Source of the DNA: Phenylobacterium kunshanense
GTDB taxonomy: Bacteria; Pseudomonadota; Alphaproteobacteria; Caulobacterales; Caulobacteraceae
Direction of reading: 5' to 3'
NCBI RefSeq assembly: GCF_003254525.1
Contig: NZ_QFYS01000002.1
Span: 248,001-312,000 of the forward strand
DNA: 64,000 bases
The notes under the pieces were generated by a model that was given only the letters and a program-made list of their open reading frames with translations, had not been told where the DNA came from and made no database searches. Both the position numbers and the translations under genes were made by a program. Position 1 is the stretch's first letter. The number at the start of each line of letters is the position of its first letter. Shown here in pieces: positions 38,973 to 46,720 of this stretch.

Positions 38973-41372
38973 ATGGTTCAGAAATCGCAGCGGGCGCGCC
39001 CTATCATGCCTCAGCCTCTTTCCTCCGTCGCGGCGGGTCACAATCGCGGCGCCGCGCGCGAGGCCGAGCTGCTCCGGCGCATCGACGAGCGCCTTCGCTG
39101 GCTGGCCACCTGGACGATCCACAACGCCAACCACCTGCGCGAAAGCCGCGACGGATTGAAGGTGGGCGGGCACCAGGCCTCGTGCGCCTCGATGACCACG
39201 ATCCTCACGGCGCTCTATTTCCACGCCCTGAGACCCGAGGATCGCGTCGCGGTGAAGCCGCACGCCAGCCCCGTCTTCCACGCCGCCCAGTACCTGATGG
39301 GGCGCCAGACCCGCGAACAGCTCGAGGCCTTCCGCAGCTTCCGCGGCGCCCAGTCGTATCCCTCCAGGACCAAGGACCGCGACGACGTGGATTTCTCTAC
39401 CGGCTCGGTCGGCCTGGGCGTGGCGATCACCGCCTTCGCCTCGCTGATGCAGGACTACCTGAAGGGCCATGGCCTGCTCGACCCGGCGCGCGAGGGCCGC
39501 TTCGTCGCGACCCTGGGCGACGCCGAACTCGACGAAGGCAACATCTACGAGTGCCTCATCGAGGCCTACAAGCACGACATCCGGAACTGCTGGTGGATCG
39601 TCGACTACAACCGGCAGAGCCTGGACGCGACAACGGCCGACCGGATGTTCGACCGCTTCGACGACATCTTCGAAACGGCCGGCTGGCGGGTCGTGACGCT
39701 CAAATGGGGCAAGGCCCAGATGCGCGCCTTCGCCCGGCCGGGGGGCAGGGCGCTCCAGGCCTGGATCGAGGGCTGCCCCAACGCCGACTTCGCCGCGCTC
39801 ACCTACCAGGGGGGCGCAGCCTGGCGGGAGCGCCTGACGCGCGACATCGGTCGCGAGGCAGGCGTCGCCGCGCTTCTGGAGAGCTTCGACGACGAGGCCC
39901 TGCACCAGCTCATGATCGGCCTGGGCGGCCATTGCATCGAGACGCTCACCGAGGCGTTCGACGCCTGCCAGGACGACGTGCCGACACTGTTCATCGCCTA
40001 CACGGTCAAGGGCTTCGGCCTGCCCCTCCAGGGCCACAAGGACAACCACGCCGGCCTGATGACCCCCGCCCAGGTGGAGGCGCTCCGCCAATCGATGGGC
40101 GTGCCGAAAGGCGAGGAGTGGTCGCCGCTGGCCGGCCTCGCCCCCGAGGACGCCGCCGAGGTCCGCGCCTTCATCGACGCCGCGCCCTTCGCCCAGCCGG
40201 CGCAGCGGCGGTTCGTCGCCGAATCCGTGCCGGTCCCGGCCCGGGCCGATTTCCCGAGCCCTGACGGCGCCGAGCAATCGACGCAGCAGGCCTTCGGGCG
40301 GATCCTGCTGGACCTCGCCAAGAGCGGCCATCCGCTGGCCGACCGCATCGTCACCACCAGTCCCGACGTGACGGTTTCCACCAATCTCGGCGGCTTCGTG
40401 AACCAGCGCGGCCTATTCCGGCGCCGTGAGACCGCCGATGTGTTCCGCGACGCGCGCATCCCTTCGCCGCAGAAATGGGCCGGCGGCGGCGCGGGCCAGC
40501 ACGTGGAGCTGGGCATCGCCGAACACAACCTGTTCCTGAACTTGGCCGCGTTCGGACTGTCGGCGCCGCTGTTCGGCCAGCGGCTGCTGCCGGTCGGGAC
40601 GGTCTACGACCCCTTCATCAGCCGTGGGCTCGATGCCCTGAACTACGCCTGCTACCAGGACGCCCGCTTCATGCTGGTGGCGACGCCGTCCGGCCTGACG
40701 CTCGGACCCGAGGGTGGCGCGCACCAGTCGATCTACACGCCGCTGATCGGCGTCGGACAGCCGGGCCTCACCTATTTCGAGCCCGCGTTCGTGGACGAAC
40801 TCGCCGAGGTGATGCGGTGGTCGTTCGAGCACATGCAGGCGCCGGACGGCGGCTCGGTCTACCTGCGCCTCACCACCCGCGCCCTGGCGCAGGTCGAGCG
40901 CGCCGACGACGCCTGGCGGGAGGATGCGCTGAGGGGCGCCTATTGGCTGAAGGCGCCGAGCGCAGGTTCGGAAGCCGCCATCGTCTTCTGCGGCGCGGTA
41001 GCGCCGGAGGTCTTGGCGGCGGCCGAGCAGCTTGCCGAAGACCTCCCGGGCCTGGGCGTTCTGAACGTCGTGTCCCCGGGCCTGCTGCATCGGGACTGGA
41101 TGGCGGCCCGCCGCGGTCGCTGGACCGTCGGCGAGCGCCGAACCAGTCACGCCGAGAGCCTCCTGAGCCGGCTCGCGCCCGGAGCCGGCCTGGTCACGGT
41201 CGTGGATGGCGCGCCGGCGACGCTGTCCTGGCTGGGCGGCGTCCTGGGCCAGAGGGTCAGCGCGCTGGGCCTCGACAGTTTCGGTCAGGTGGGCGACCTG
41301 CCCGACCTCTATCGGCACTATCGCCTGGACGTGGATGCGATCGTCGAGGCCTGCGCGGACCTGTTTATCTGA
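38973..41372 (+). CDS. Transketolase-family protein resembling homodimeric pyruvate dehydrogenase E1 (AceE)
   Basis: A 799-residue thiamine-diphosphate enzyme. The cofactor motif is GDAELDEGNIYECLIEAY ending in an Asn of VDYNRQSLD, as in AceE. The pyrimidine domain (about 430-620) has the catalytic-Glu region HVELGIAEHNLFLNLA, and the C-terminal domain follows. AceE is about 890 residues, so this is shorter. No E2 or E3 gene is adjacent, and the partner transporter suggests a sugar-related keto acid or a stand-alone transketolase. The ATG at 38973 is used; 39006 is the next. Confidence 0.85.
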   Translation: MVQKSQRARPIMPQPLSSVAAGHNRGAAREAELLRRIDERLRWLATWTIHNANHLRESRDGLKVGGHQASCASMTTILTALYFHALRPEDRVAVKPHASPVFHAAQYLMGRQTREQLEAFRSFRGAQSYPSRTKDRDDVDFSTGSVGLGVAITAFASLMQDYLKGHGLLDPAREGRFVATLGDAELDEGNIYECLIEAYKHDIRNCWWIVDYNRQSLDATTADRMFDRFDDIFETAGWRVVTLKWGKAQMRAFARPGGRALQAWIEGCPNADFAALTYQGGAAWRERLTRDIGREAGVAALLESFDDEALHQLMIGLGGHCIETLTEAFDACQDDVPTLFIAYTVKGFGLPLQGHKDNHAGLMTPAQVEALRQSMGVPKGEEWSPLAGLAPEDAAEVRAFIDAAPFAQPAQRRFVAESVPVPARADFPSPDGAEQSTQQAFGRILLDLAKSGHPLADRIVTTSPDVTVSTNLGGFVNQRGLFRRRETADVFRDARIPSPQKWAGGGAGQHVELGIAEHNLFLNLAAFGLSAPLFGQRLLPVGTVYDPFISRGLDALNYACYQDARFMLVATPSGLTLGPEGGAHQSIYTPLIGVGQPGLTYFEPAFVDELAEVMRWSFEHMQAPDGGSVYLRLTTRALAQVERADDAWREDALRGAYWLKAPSAGSEAAIVFCGAVAPEVLAAAEQLAEDLPGLGVLNVVSPGLLHRDWMAARRGRWTVGERRTSHAESLLSRLAPGAGLVTVVDGAPATLSWLGGVLGQRVSALGLDSFGQVGDLPDLYRHYRLDVDAIVEACADLFI

Positions 41373-41382
41373 TCCGTGGATA

Positions 41383-41424
41383 GATCATCTACATAGTAGA
41401 ATGATCCATCCATATATGTGGATC
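41383..41424. terminator. AT-rich nested hairpins between convergent genes
   Basis: GATCATCTAC/GTAGAATGATC (41383-41406, one bulged base) overlaps GATCCA/TGGATC (41403-41424). These fill the 72-bp gap between the convergent transketolase-like and CGL genes, in an AT-rich island. A bidirectional terminator is likely, though the U-runs are short. Confidence 0.45.
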
Positions 41425-41444
41425 ACAAGCCGGTCGGCGTGAGA

Positions 41445-42617
41445 TCAGGCCAGCGCCTGCTCAAGGTCCGCGATGAGGTCGGACACGTCCTCCACGCCCA
41501 CCGAAAGGCGCACCAGCCCGTCTGAAATCCCGATGCGGGCCCTGGTCTCGGCGGGGATCGAGGCGTGGGTCATGATGGCCGGGTGCTCGATCAGGCTCTC
41601 CACCCCCCCGAGGCTCTCGGCGAGGGTGAAGAGGCGGGTGCGCTCCAGGAACCGGCGCGTTCCGTCGAGATCGCGATCGAGGACCGCCGTGATCATCCCG
41701 CCGAAGCCGTGCATCTGCTTGCGGGCGAGCTCGTGCTGCGGGTGGCTCGAAAGGCCGGGATAGATCACCCGCTCGACCGCGGCGTGACCCGCAAGCCATT
41801 CCGCGATCGCCATCGCGTTGGCGCAGTGCCGCTCCATCCGCAGCGCCAGGGTTTTCACCCCGCGGAGGGTCAGGAAGCTGTCGAACGGCGAGGCGACGGC
41901 GCCCACGGCGTTCTGGAGGAAGGTGAGCTGGTCGCGGAGCGCCGCGTTGTCGCCAACCACCAGCGCCCCACCGACGACATCGGAGTGGCCGCCCAGGTAC
42001 TTGGTGGTCGAGTGCATCACCACGTCGAAGCCCAGCTCGAGCGGGCGCTGGACGTACGGACTGGCGAAAGTGTTGTCGGCCGCGGCGATCAGGCCCCGAC
42101 GCTTGCAGAGGGCGGCTATGGCCTCCAGGCCCGCCAGGCGAAGCAGCGGGTTTGTGGGGGTTTCCACCCAGACGAGCTTCGTCCTGGGCGTGATGGCGGC
42201 TTCGACGGCCGAGACGTCGGCCAGGTCCACGAAGCTGAAGGAAAGGCCCGCCGAGCGCTTCTTGACCTTGTCGAACAGCCGGAACGAGCCGCCGTAGAGG
42301 TCTTCCGAGGCGATCACATGGTCGCCGGCGTCCAGCACGTCCAGCAGGGTCGAGATGGCCGCGAGCCCCGAGGCGAACGCATAGCCCCTCGTCCCGCTCT
42401 CCAGGTCGGCCAGGGCGCGTTCCAGGGCGTAGCGCGTCGGATTGTGGCTGCGCGAATACTCGAACCCCTGGTGCACGCCGGGCGAACTTTGGGCGTAGGT
42501 CGAGGTCGCGTAGATCGGCGTGATCACCGCGCCCGTGGAGGGGTCGTGTTCCTGGCCGCCGTGAATCGCGCGGGTGGCGAAGTCCAGCCGGTTCCTGCCG
42601 TGGGTGTCGTCGGTCAC
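41445..42617 (-). CDS. Cystathionine gamma-lyase/synthase family enzyme
   Basis: A 390-residue PLP enzyme of the Cys/Met metabolism family. The Schiff-base lysine is K206 in HSTTKYLGGHSDVVGG. With the coupled CBS upstream the likely reaction is cleavage of cystathionine to cysteine, completing reverse transsulfuration. Gamma-synthase or beta-lyase activity cannot be excluded from sequence. The ATG overlaps the CBS stop (ATGA). Confidence 0.9.
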   Translation of the reverse strand: MTDDTHGRNRLDFATRAIHGGQEHDPSTGAVITPIYATSTYAQSSPGVHQGFEYSRSHNPTRYALERALADLESGTRGYAFASGLAAISTLLDVLDAGDHVIASEDLYGGSFRLFDKVKKRSAGLSFSFVDLADVSAVEAAITPRTKLVWVETPTNPLLRLAGLEAIAALCKRRGLIAAADNTFASPYVQRPLELGFDVVMHSTTKYLGGHSDVVGGALVVGDNAALRDQLTFLQNAVGAVASPFDSFLTLRGVKTLALRMERHCANAMAIAEWLAGHAAVERVIYPGLSSHPQHELARKQMHGFGGMITAVLDRDLDGTRRFLERTRLFTLAESLGGVESLIEHPAIMTHASIPAETRARIGISDGLVRLSVGVEDVSDLIADLEQALA

Positions 42618-43996
42618 GCCGCGCGCCTCAGATAGTTGATCAGGTCGATGCGGGTGATGAGCCCGAGGAATTCCTTGCCGTCCATCACGATCGCTACCTC
42701 GTCGCGCTCGAAGATCGGCAGCAACGCCTCCAGCGGCTCGCCGGCCTGGAGGGTGTTGAGCTTGGCGGTCATCGCGGCCGCCACCGGCTGCTTGAACCGC
42801 TGGTCCTGGCGGCGATCCTCAACGGCCTCGAGGAGGTCGCTTTCGTCGATCAGGCCGATCAGCCGTCCGTCGTCGAGCACCGGGAGCTGGCTGACGTCGG
42901 CCTGGCGCATTCGGTTGTAGGCGGTGAGCAGGGTGTCTTCCGGCCCCACCGTCACGGCCTCGCCGCCCGAGCGGGCGATCAGGTCGCGCAGGTCCCCGTG
43001 CAGCTCACGATCGACCAGGCCCTGCTCGGCGACCCAGCTGTCGTTGTAGACCTTGGAAAGGTAGCGCGAGCCCGTGTCGCACACGAGCGTGACCACCCGT
43101 TTCGGCTCGGTCTGCTCGCGGCAGTAGCGCAGGGCGGCGGCCAGCAGTGTGCCCGACGACGAGCCGCCGAGGATCCCGGCCTTGGTCAGCAGCATGCGCG
43201 CGGCGGCGATGCTCTCCGCGTCGGTGATCTCATAGGCCTTGGCGACCAGGTCGAGGTCGCAGTTGTCGGGGATGAAGTCCTCGCCGATGCCTTCCACGAC
43301 CCACGAGCCGGGCGTCACCTCCTCGCCGCGCTCGATCAGCGGCGCGAGGATCGAGCCGACCGGGTCGGCCAGCACCATCCTGGTCTTGGGCGAGGCCTTG
43401 CGGAAGAAGCGGCCGAGGCCCGTCAGCGTGCCGCCCGAGCCGACGCCGACGACCACCGCATCCACGTTGCCTTCCATCTGCTCCAGGATCTCGGGGCCGG
43501 TGGTGGTCTCGTGCGCCAGCGGGTTCGCCGGGTTGGAGAACTGGTTGATGTAGACGGCGTTGTTCAGCTTCGCGGCGATGGCGGCGGCCATGTCCTGGTA
43601 GTACTCGGGATGACCCTTGCCGACGTCCGACCGGGTGATCCGCACGTCGACGCCCATGGCGCGCAGGTGCTGGATCTTCTCCCGGGCCATCTTGTCCGGC
43701 ACCACGAGCAGCAGCTTGTAGCCCTTGAGGATGCCTACCTGCGCGAGCCCCAGGCCGGTATTGCCTGCAGTCGCCTCGACGATCGTGCCGCCGGGCTTCA
43801 GAGACCCATCCTTCTCGGCCGCCTCGATCATCGAGCGGGCGATCCGGTCCTTGATCGAGCCGCCGGGGTTGGCGCTCTCCAGCTTCACGAACAGGCGGCA
43901 GGGGCCGGTGTCGAACCCCTTCAGCTCCACCATCGGCGTGCGGCCGATGAGCTCGAGGGTGGTGTCCGCCGGCGGCGGCAGGGGTTGGGCGGTCAA
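42614..43996 (-). CDS. cbs: Cystathionine beta-synthase
   Basis: A 460-residue enzyme with an N-terminal cysteine-synthase fold (residues 12-320) and two CBS regulatory repeats at the C-terminus (about 335-458). The PLP lysine is K49 in GGSIKDR. It condenses serine and homocysteine. The length and tandem CBS domains separate it from O-acetylserine sulfhydrylase. TTG start at 43996 after GAGAGA. The upstream 248 bp holds two hairpins. Confidence 0.93.
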   Translation of the reverse strand: MTAQPLPPPADTTLELIGRTPMVELKGFDTGPCRLFVKLESANPGGSIKDRIARSMIEAAEKDGSLKPGGTIVEATAGNTGLGLAQVGILKGYKLLLVVPDKMAREKIQHLRAMGVDVRITRSDVGKGHPEYYQDMAAAIAAKLNNAVYINQFSNPANPLAHETTTGPEILEQMEGNVDAVVVGVGSGGTLTGLGRFFRKASPKTRMVLADPVGSILAPLIERGEEVTPGSWVVEGIGEDFIPDNCDLDLVAKAYEITDAESIAAARMLLTKAGILGGSSSGTLLAAALRYCREQTEPKRVVTLVCDTGSRYLSKVYNDSWVAEQGLVDRELHGDLRDLIARSGGEAVTVGPEDTLLTAYNRMRQADVSQLPVLDDGRLIGLIDESDLLEAVEDRRQDQRFKQPVAAAMTAKLNTLQAGEPLEALLPIFERDEVAIVMDGKEFLGLITRIDLINYLRRAA

Positions 43997-44026
43997 GAGC
44001 GCTCTCTCGCGTGGGACGACGTGAAA

Positions 44027-44047
44027 ACGAAAGCAGATTGCTTTTGT
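44027..44047. promoter_or_regulatory. Inverted repeat upstream of cbs
   Basis: ACGAAAGCA and TGCTTTTGT pair around GAT (9 bp with one G-U), 30 bp before the cbs start. A second hairpin (44100-44130: CGTGCCCCTTT/AAAGGGCACG) lies further upstream. Candidate operator or leader structures for the transsulfuration operon. Confidence 0.4.
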
Positions 44048-44244
44048 TTCGGGTGAAGGAGGTAGACATCAGCGCGGAGGCCTAGGCAAGGCGCGTTTTC
44101 GTGCCCCTTTGCGGCAGGAGAAAGGGCACGTTCGGTCACCCGACATTGGGTCGCGGCGATCCTGTAACCCTTCCGCTACCGTTCCGTACGCGAATAGCCT
44201 GAGCCGATGGCCCAGCGTCGGCGGCCAAGACCGGGGAGGCCTGC

Positions 44245-44775
44245 TTGAAGCCATTCGTTCCTTTGATCGCCGCCTGCGCGCTGCTCGCCGCCTGTTCGCC
44301 CGCCGCGGAGAAAGCCGGAGAGAGCGGCGGCGGGACCAAGTTCAACACCACCATCCCGATGACCGAATACATGGGCCACGTCGTCGATCCGGCGGCCTTC
44401 ATGTACTGGAGCAACTCCGGCTCGGACATCACCGAGGAGGGGGAGAAGGAGCGCTACCCGACTACCGACGAGGGCTGGGACGTGCTGGTCACGGGCGCCA
44501 CGATCCTGGTGGAGGCGGGCAACACGCTGCAGCTCCCGCACCGGACCCGCGAGCCGGTGGCCGAGTGGAACAAGTACGCCCAGATGATGAGCGAGCGCGC
44601 CTTGCTTGCGCGCGCGGCGGCCGAGAAGCACGACAAGCAGGCGGTGTTCGACGAGGGCGGACGGCTCTACGAGGTCTGCGTCGCCTGCCACCAGAAGTTC
44701 ATCATCGAGCCGCAGGAGAAGGCCGGCGTGGCGGAGCCGATGGCGCCGCTGCCGAAGACGCCCGACGGGAAATAG
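44245..44775 (+). CDS. Lipoprotein with C-terminal CxxCH haem motif
   Basis: A 176-residue exported protein. The signal ends in LLAAC, a lipobox with C17, so it is probably lipid-anchored. Near the C-terminus C145-V-A-C148-H149 is a cytochrome c haem site, laid out as in cytochrome c' or c-556, with helices before it. TTG start with GGGGAGG five bases upstream. Electron-transfer partner unknown. Confidence 0.87.
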   Translation: MKPFVPLIAACALLAACSPAAEKAGESGGGTKFNTTIPMTEYMGHVVDPAAFMYWSNSGSDITEEGEKERYPTTDEGWDVLVTGATILVEAGNTLQLPHRTREPVAEWNKYAQMMSERALLARAAAEKHDKQAVFDEGGRLYEVCVACHQKFIIEPQEKAGVAEPMAPLPKTPDGK

Positions 44776-44778
44776 CCT

Positions 44779-45210
44779 CTATGGCGCACTCCGGCACGGC
44801 CCGCCGGCGCGGTCAGGTTCGTCCATGGAGGCCCAGCCGCCGAGCCCGCACCGGAGCGGGGGCGCGTTCCAGGCGCGACCGTGGCGGGCCTCGCCGAACG
44901 CGAGGCTGAGGCGACCCGTTTCCCCGAGCGGCATGTCGGTGCGCACATAGACGCTGCGATAGCCGCCCGTGCCGACGCCCACCGACACCTCGCCGTGGAT
45001 CCTGCCGTCGTCACGCCGCCCGTCCGCAGGGACGACGCCGGCCACCTCGCCCAGAGGTTCGACCTCCAGGACCGGCGAGCTCCTCAGATAGGCGTCGATC
45101 TGATCGGCGACGCTCGTCGCGGCATCTGGCGTGGCCGTGGCGACCGGAGGCTCTTCGGCAAGGGCGGGGGAAGCCAGGAAGATGGCGGCCAGGGCGAAGG
45201 CGGTGCGCAT
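44779..45210 (-). CDS. Small secreted protein of the HupE cluster
   Basis: A 143-residue protein with a clear signal peptide (MRTAFALAAIFLASPALA). The mature part is beta-rich and carries no motif I recognise. AAGGAGAG precedes the ATG by eight bases. It follows the membrane-anchor gene by 23 bp on the same strand. A periplasmic accessory to the HupE/anchor pair is the simplest reading. Confidence 0.7.
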   Translation of the reverse strand: MRTAFALAAIFLASPALAEEPPVATATPDAATSVADQIDAYLRSSPVLEVEPLGEVAGVVPADGRRDDGRIHGEVSVGVGTGGYRSVYVRTDMPLGETGRLSLAFGEARHGRAWNAPPLRCGLGGWASMDEPDRAGGPCRSAP

Positions 45211-45233
45211 GCGAAGCTCTCCTTGGCCGCCAC

Positions 45234-45908
45234 TCAATCGCGCAATTGCGGCGATGATATTGCAGGACGCGCCCGCGCCCCCGGAACGTTCGCCACGATC
45301 CCGGCCTCGTTCCCCGGCCGGCCCGGCGGGACCAGCTCGTAGAAGCCGGACAGGCGCAGCCGCACCACCACGGGCCGTTCGCTGGAGTTGGAGAACTGCC
45401 AGCCCTGGATCCCATCGAACGGCGCCGTGAGCGCGCCCTGCTGGCGAAGCCCGAACGACTGCCGGTAGGTGGCGACGGTCATGGGCTGGCCGGGGGCCGG
45501 CGTCGTGTGTCCATGCTGGTCGAAGTGGAAATCCCGCGCATCTGCCGCGCCGACCACCTCCCAGGCGTAGATCAGCGTCGCGTCCTTCGCCATCCGCACC
45601 TTGTATTCCAGCTCCGACCGCTCGGCGCCTTCCAGGAAGCCGCCGAGCGGGATTTCCACGACGTCGCTTCGGAACGGGGTCGCATACTCGCGCGCCCGCG
45701 CCGCACTGCCTGAACGGGGATCGACCTCTAAGTCGTCAGGGGCCCAGAGGCGCGACAATCCCGTCAGTCGTCCCGTCCCCAGCGGGTCGCGGTCGAACTC
45801 GGCGGGCAGCACGGCCCCCAGCACGACGAGGGCCGCGAGCACGAGGGTCCCGGCCACGGCGGCGATCAGCCGGCCGCGCGGCATTGGGGGGTTGGGTTCG
45901 AGGCTCAT
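45234..45908 (-). CDS. Membrane-anchored periplasmic protein with His-bearing motif
   Basis: A 224-residue protein with one N-terminal transmembrane helix (residues 13-35) and a periplasmic domain. It contains HFDQHGHT with H128, H132 and H134, which could bind metal, and a beta-rich end (APFDGIQGWQFSNSSERPVVVRL) that I associate with transmembrane-anchor proteins found beside HupE/UreJ genes. Its ATG overlaps the hupE stop (ATGA), so the two are translated together. Function unproven. Confidence 0.75.
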   Translation of the reverse strand: MSLEPNPPMPRGRLIAAVAGTLVLAALVVLGAVLPAEFDRDPLGTGRLTGLSRLWAPDDLEVDPRSGSAARAREYATPFRSDVVEIPLGGFLEGAERSELEYKVRMAKDATLIYAWEVVGAADARDFHFDQHGHTTPAPGQPMTVATYRQSFGLRQQGALTAPFDGIQGWQFSNSSERPVVVRLRLSGFYELVPPGRPGNEAGIVANVPGARARPAISSPQLRD

Positions 45909-46609
45909 GGCACGGCTCCGCCGAGGACGTATCCCGCGATCTGCTGGCCGGCGAGGATGAAGCCCGCCAGCATGAGGACGACATTGGCGCCCTGGGCCGC
46001 CGGCGCGAACATCCGCGTCCGCCGCCACAGGGTCATGACTACGAGGATCAGCGACAGCGCCAGCAGCTGGCCCAGCTCCACGCCGACGTTGAACGCCACG
46101 AGGTTGGCCAGTAGGCCCTCCGGGTTGAGGTCCAGCGTCTGCAGCTTCGTAGCCAGGCCGAGGCCGTGGATCAGTCCGAAGCCGAACACCGCCGCGCGCG
46201 TGTCGGGCTGCGCGCGGAACAGGGTGCGGAAGCCGCCGAGGTTCTCGAAGGCCTTGTAGGCCACGGACAAGCCGATGGCGGCGTCCACCAGATGCGGATC
46301 GACCCGCCATCCCAGGAATACCCCGGCAAGCAGCGTCGCCGAATGGCCCAGCGAGAACAGGCTGACGTACAGCGCGATCTGGCGCAGGCCGAACAGGAAG
46401 AAGATCACGCCCACCAGGAACAGGAGGTGGTCGTAGCCGGTCACCATGTGCTTGGCGCCGAGATAGAGGAACGGGACCGGATCAGCGCCGCGCGCGCCGG
46501 CCACGAAGGCCGCGTCCGAGCCGCCGATCTCGTGCGCGGCAGCCGCGCCGACGAGCATCAGGCCGAAGCCCGCCGCCGAAAATAGCGTGATCGGAATCCT
46601 GATCGCCAC
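45905..46609 (-). CDS. HupE/UreJ-family protein
   Basis: A 234-residue polytopic protein, signal peptide then about six helices. Cleavage after AAAA would leave a mature N-terminus HEIGG, and the conserved GAKHMVTGYDHLLFL, SLGHSATLL and GLIHGLGLA put histidines in the helices, as in nickel/cobalt transporters of the HupE/UreJ type. GTG start at 46609; no ATG nearby. No hydrogenase or urease is in the window, so the metal and the client enzyme are unknown. Confidence 0.85.
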   Translation of the reverse strand: MAIRIPITLFSAAGFGLMLVGAAAAHEIGGSDAAFVAGARGADPVPFLYLGAKHMVTGYDHLLFLVGVIFFLFGLRQIALYVSLFSLGHSATLLAGVFLGWRVDPHLVDAAIGLSVAYKAFENLGGFRTLFRAQPDTRAAVFGFGLIHGLGLATKLQTLDLNPEGLLANLVAFNVGVELGQLLALSLILVVMTLWRRTRMFAPAAQGANVVLMLAGFILAGQQIAGYVLGGAVP

Positions 46610-46657
46610 CTCGGGCGCATACCGTATTTTCTGTCCCGGAGGGAGCGCTCCGACACG

Positions 46658-46687
46658 AAAAGGGCGGAGCGTCGCCGCCCCGCCCTT
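46658..46687 (-). terminator. Rho-independent terminator after the TonB-dependent receptor
   Basis: AAGGGCGG and CCGCCCTT form an 8-bp stem; on the minus strand TTTTCGTG follows. It separates the receptor gene from hupE on the same strand, so read-through would be needed for a single transcript. Confidence 0.7.
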
Positions 46688-46720
46688 CCGCTCTCCTCCA
46701 GCTCCCGATCGTGTCGGGGT

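Noticed and set aside
41383..41424. CRISPR-like repeat or mobile-element end
   Set aside because: The repeats are single nested dyads with no spacer array, transposase or target duplication.
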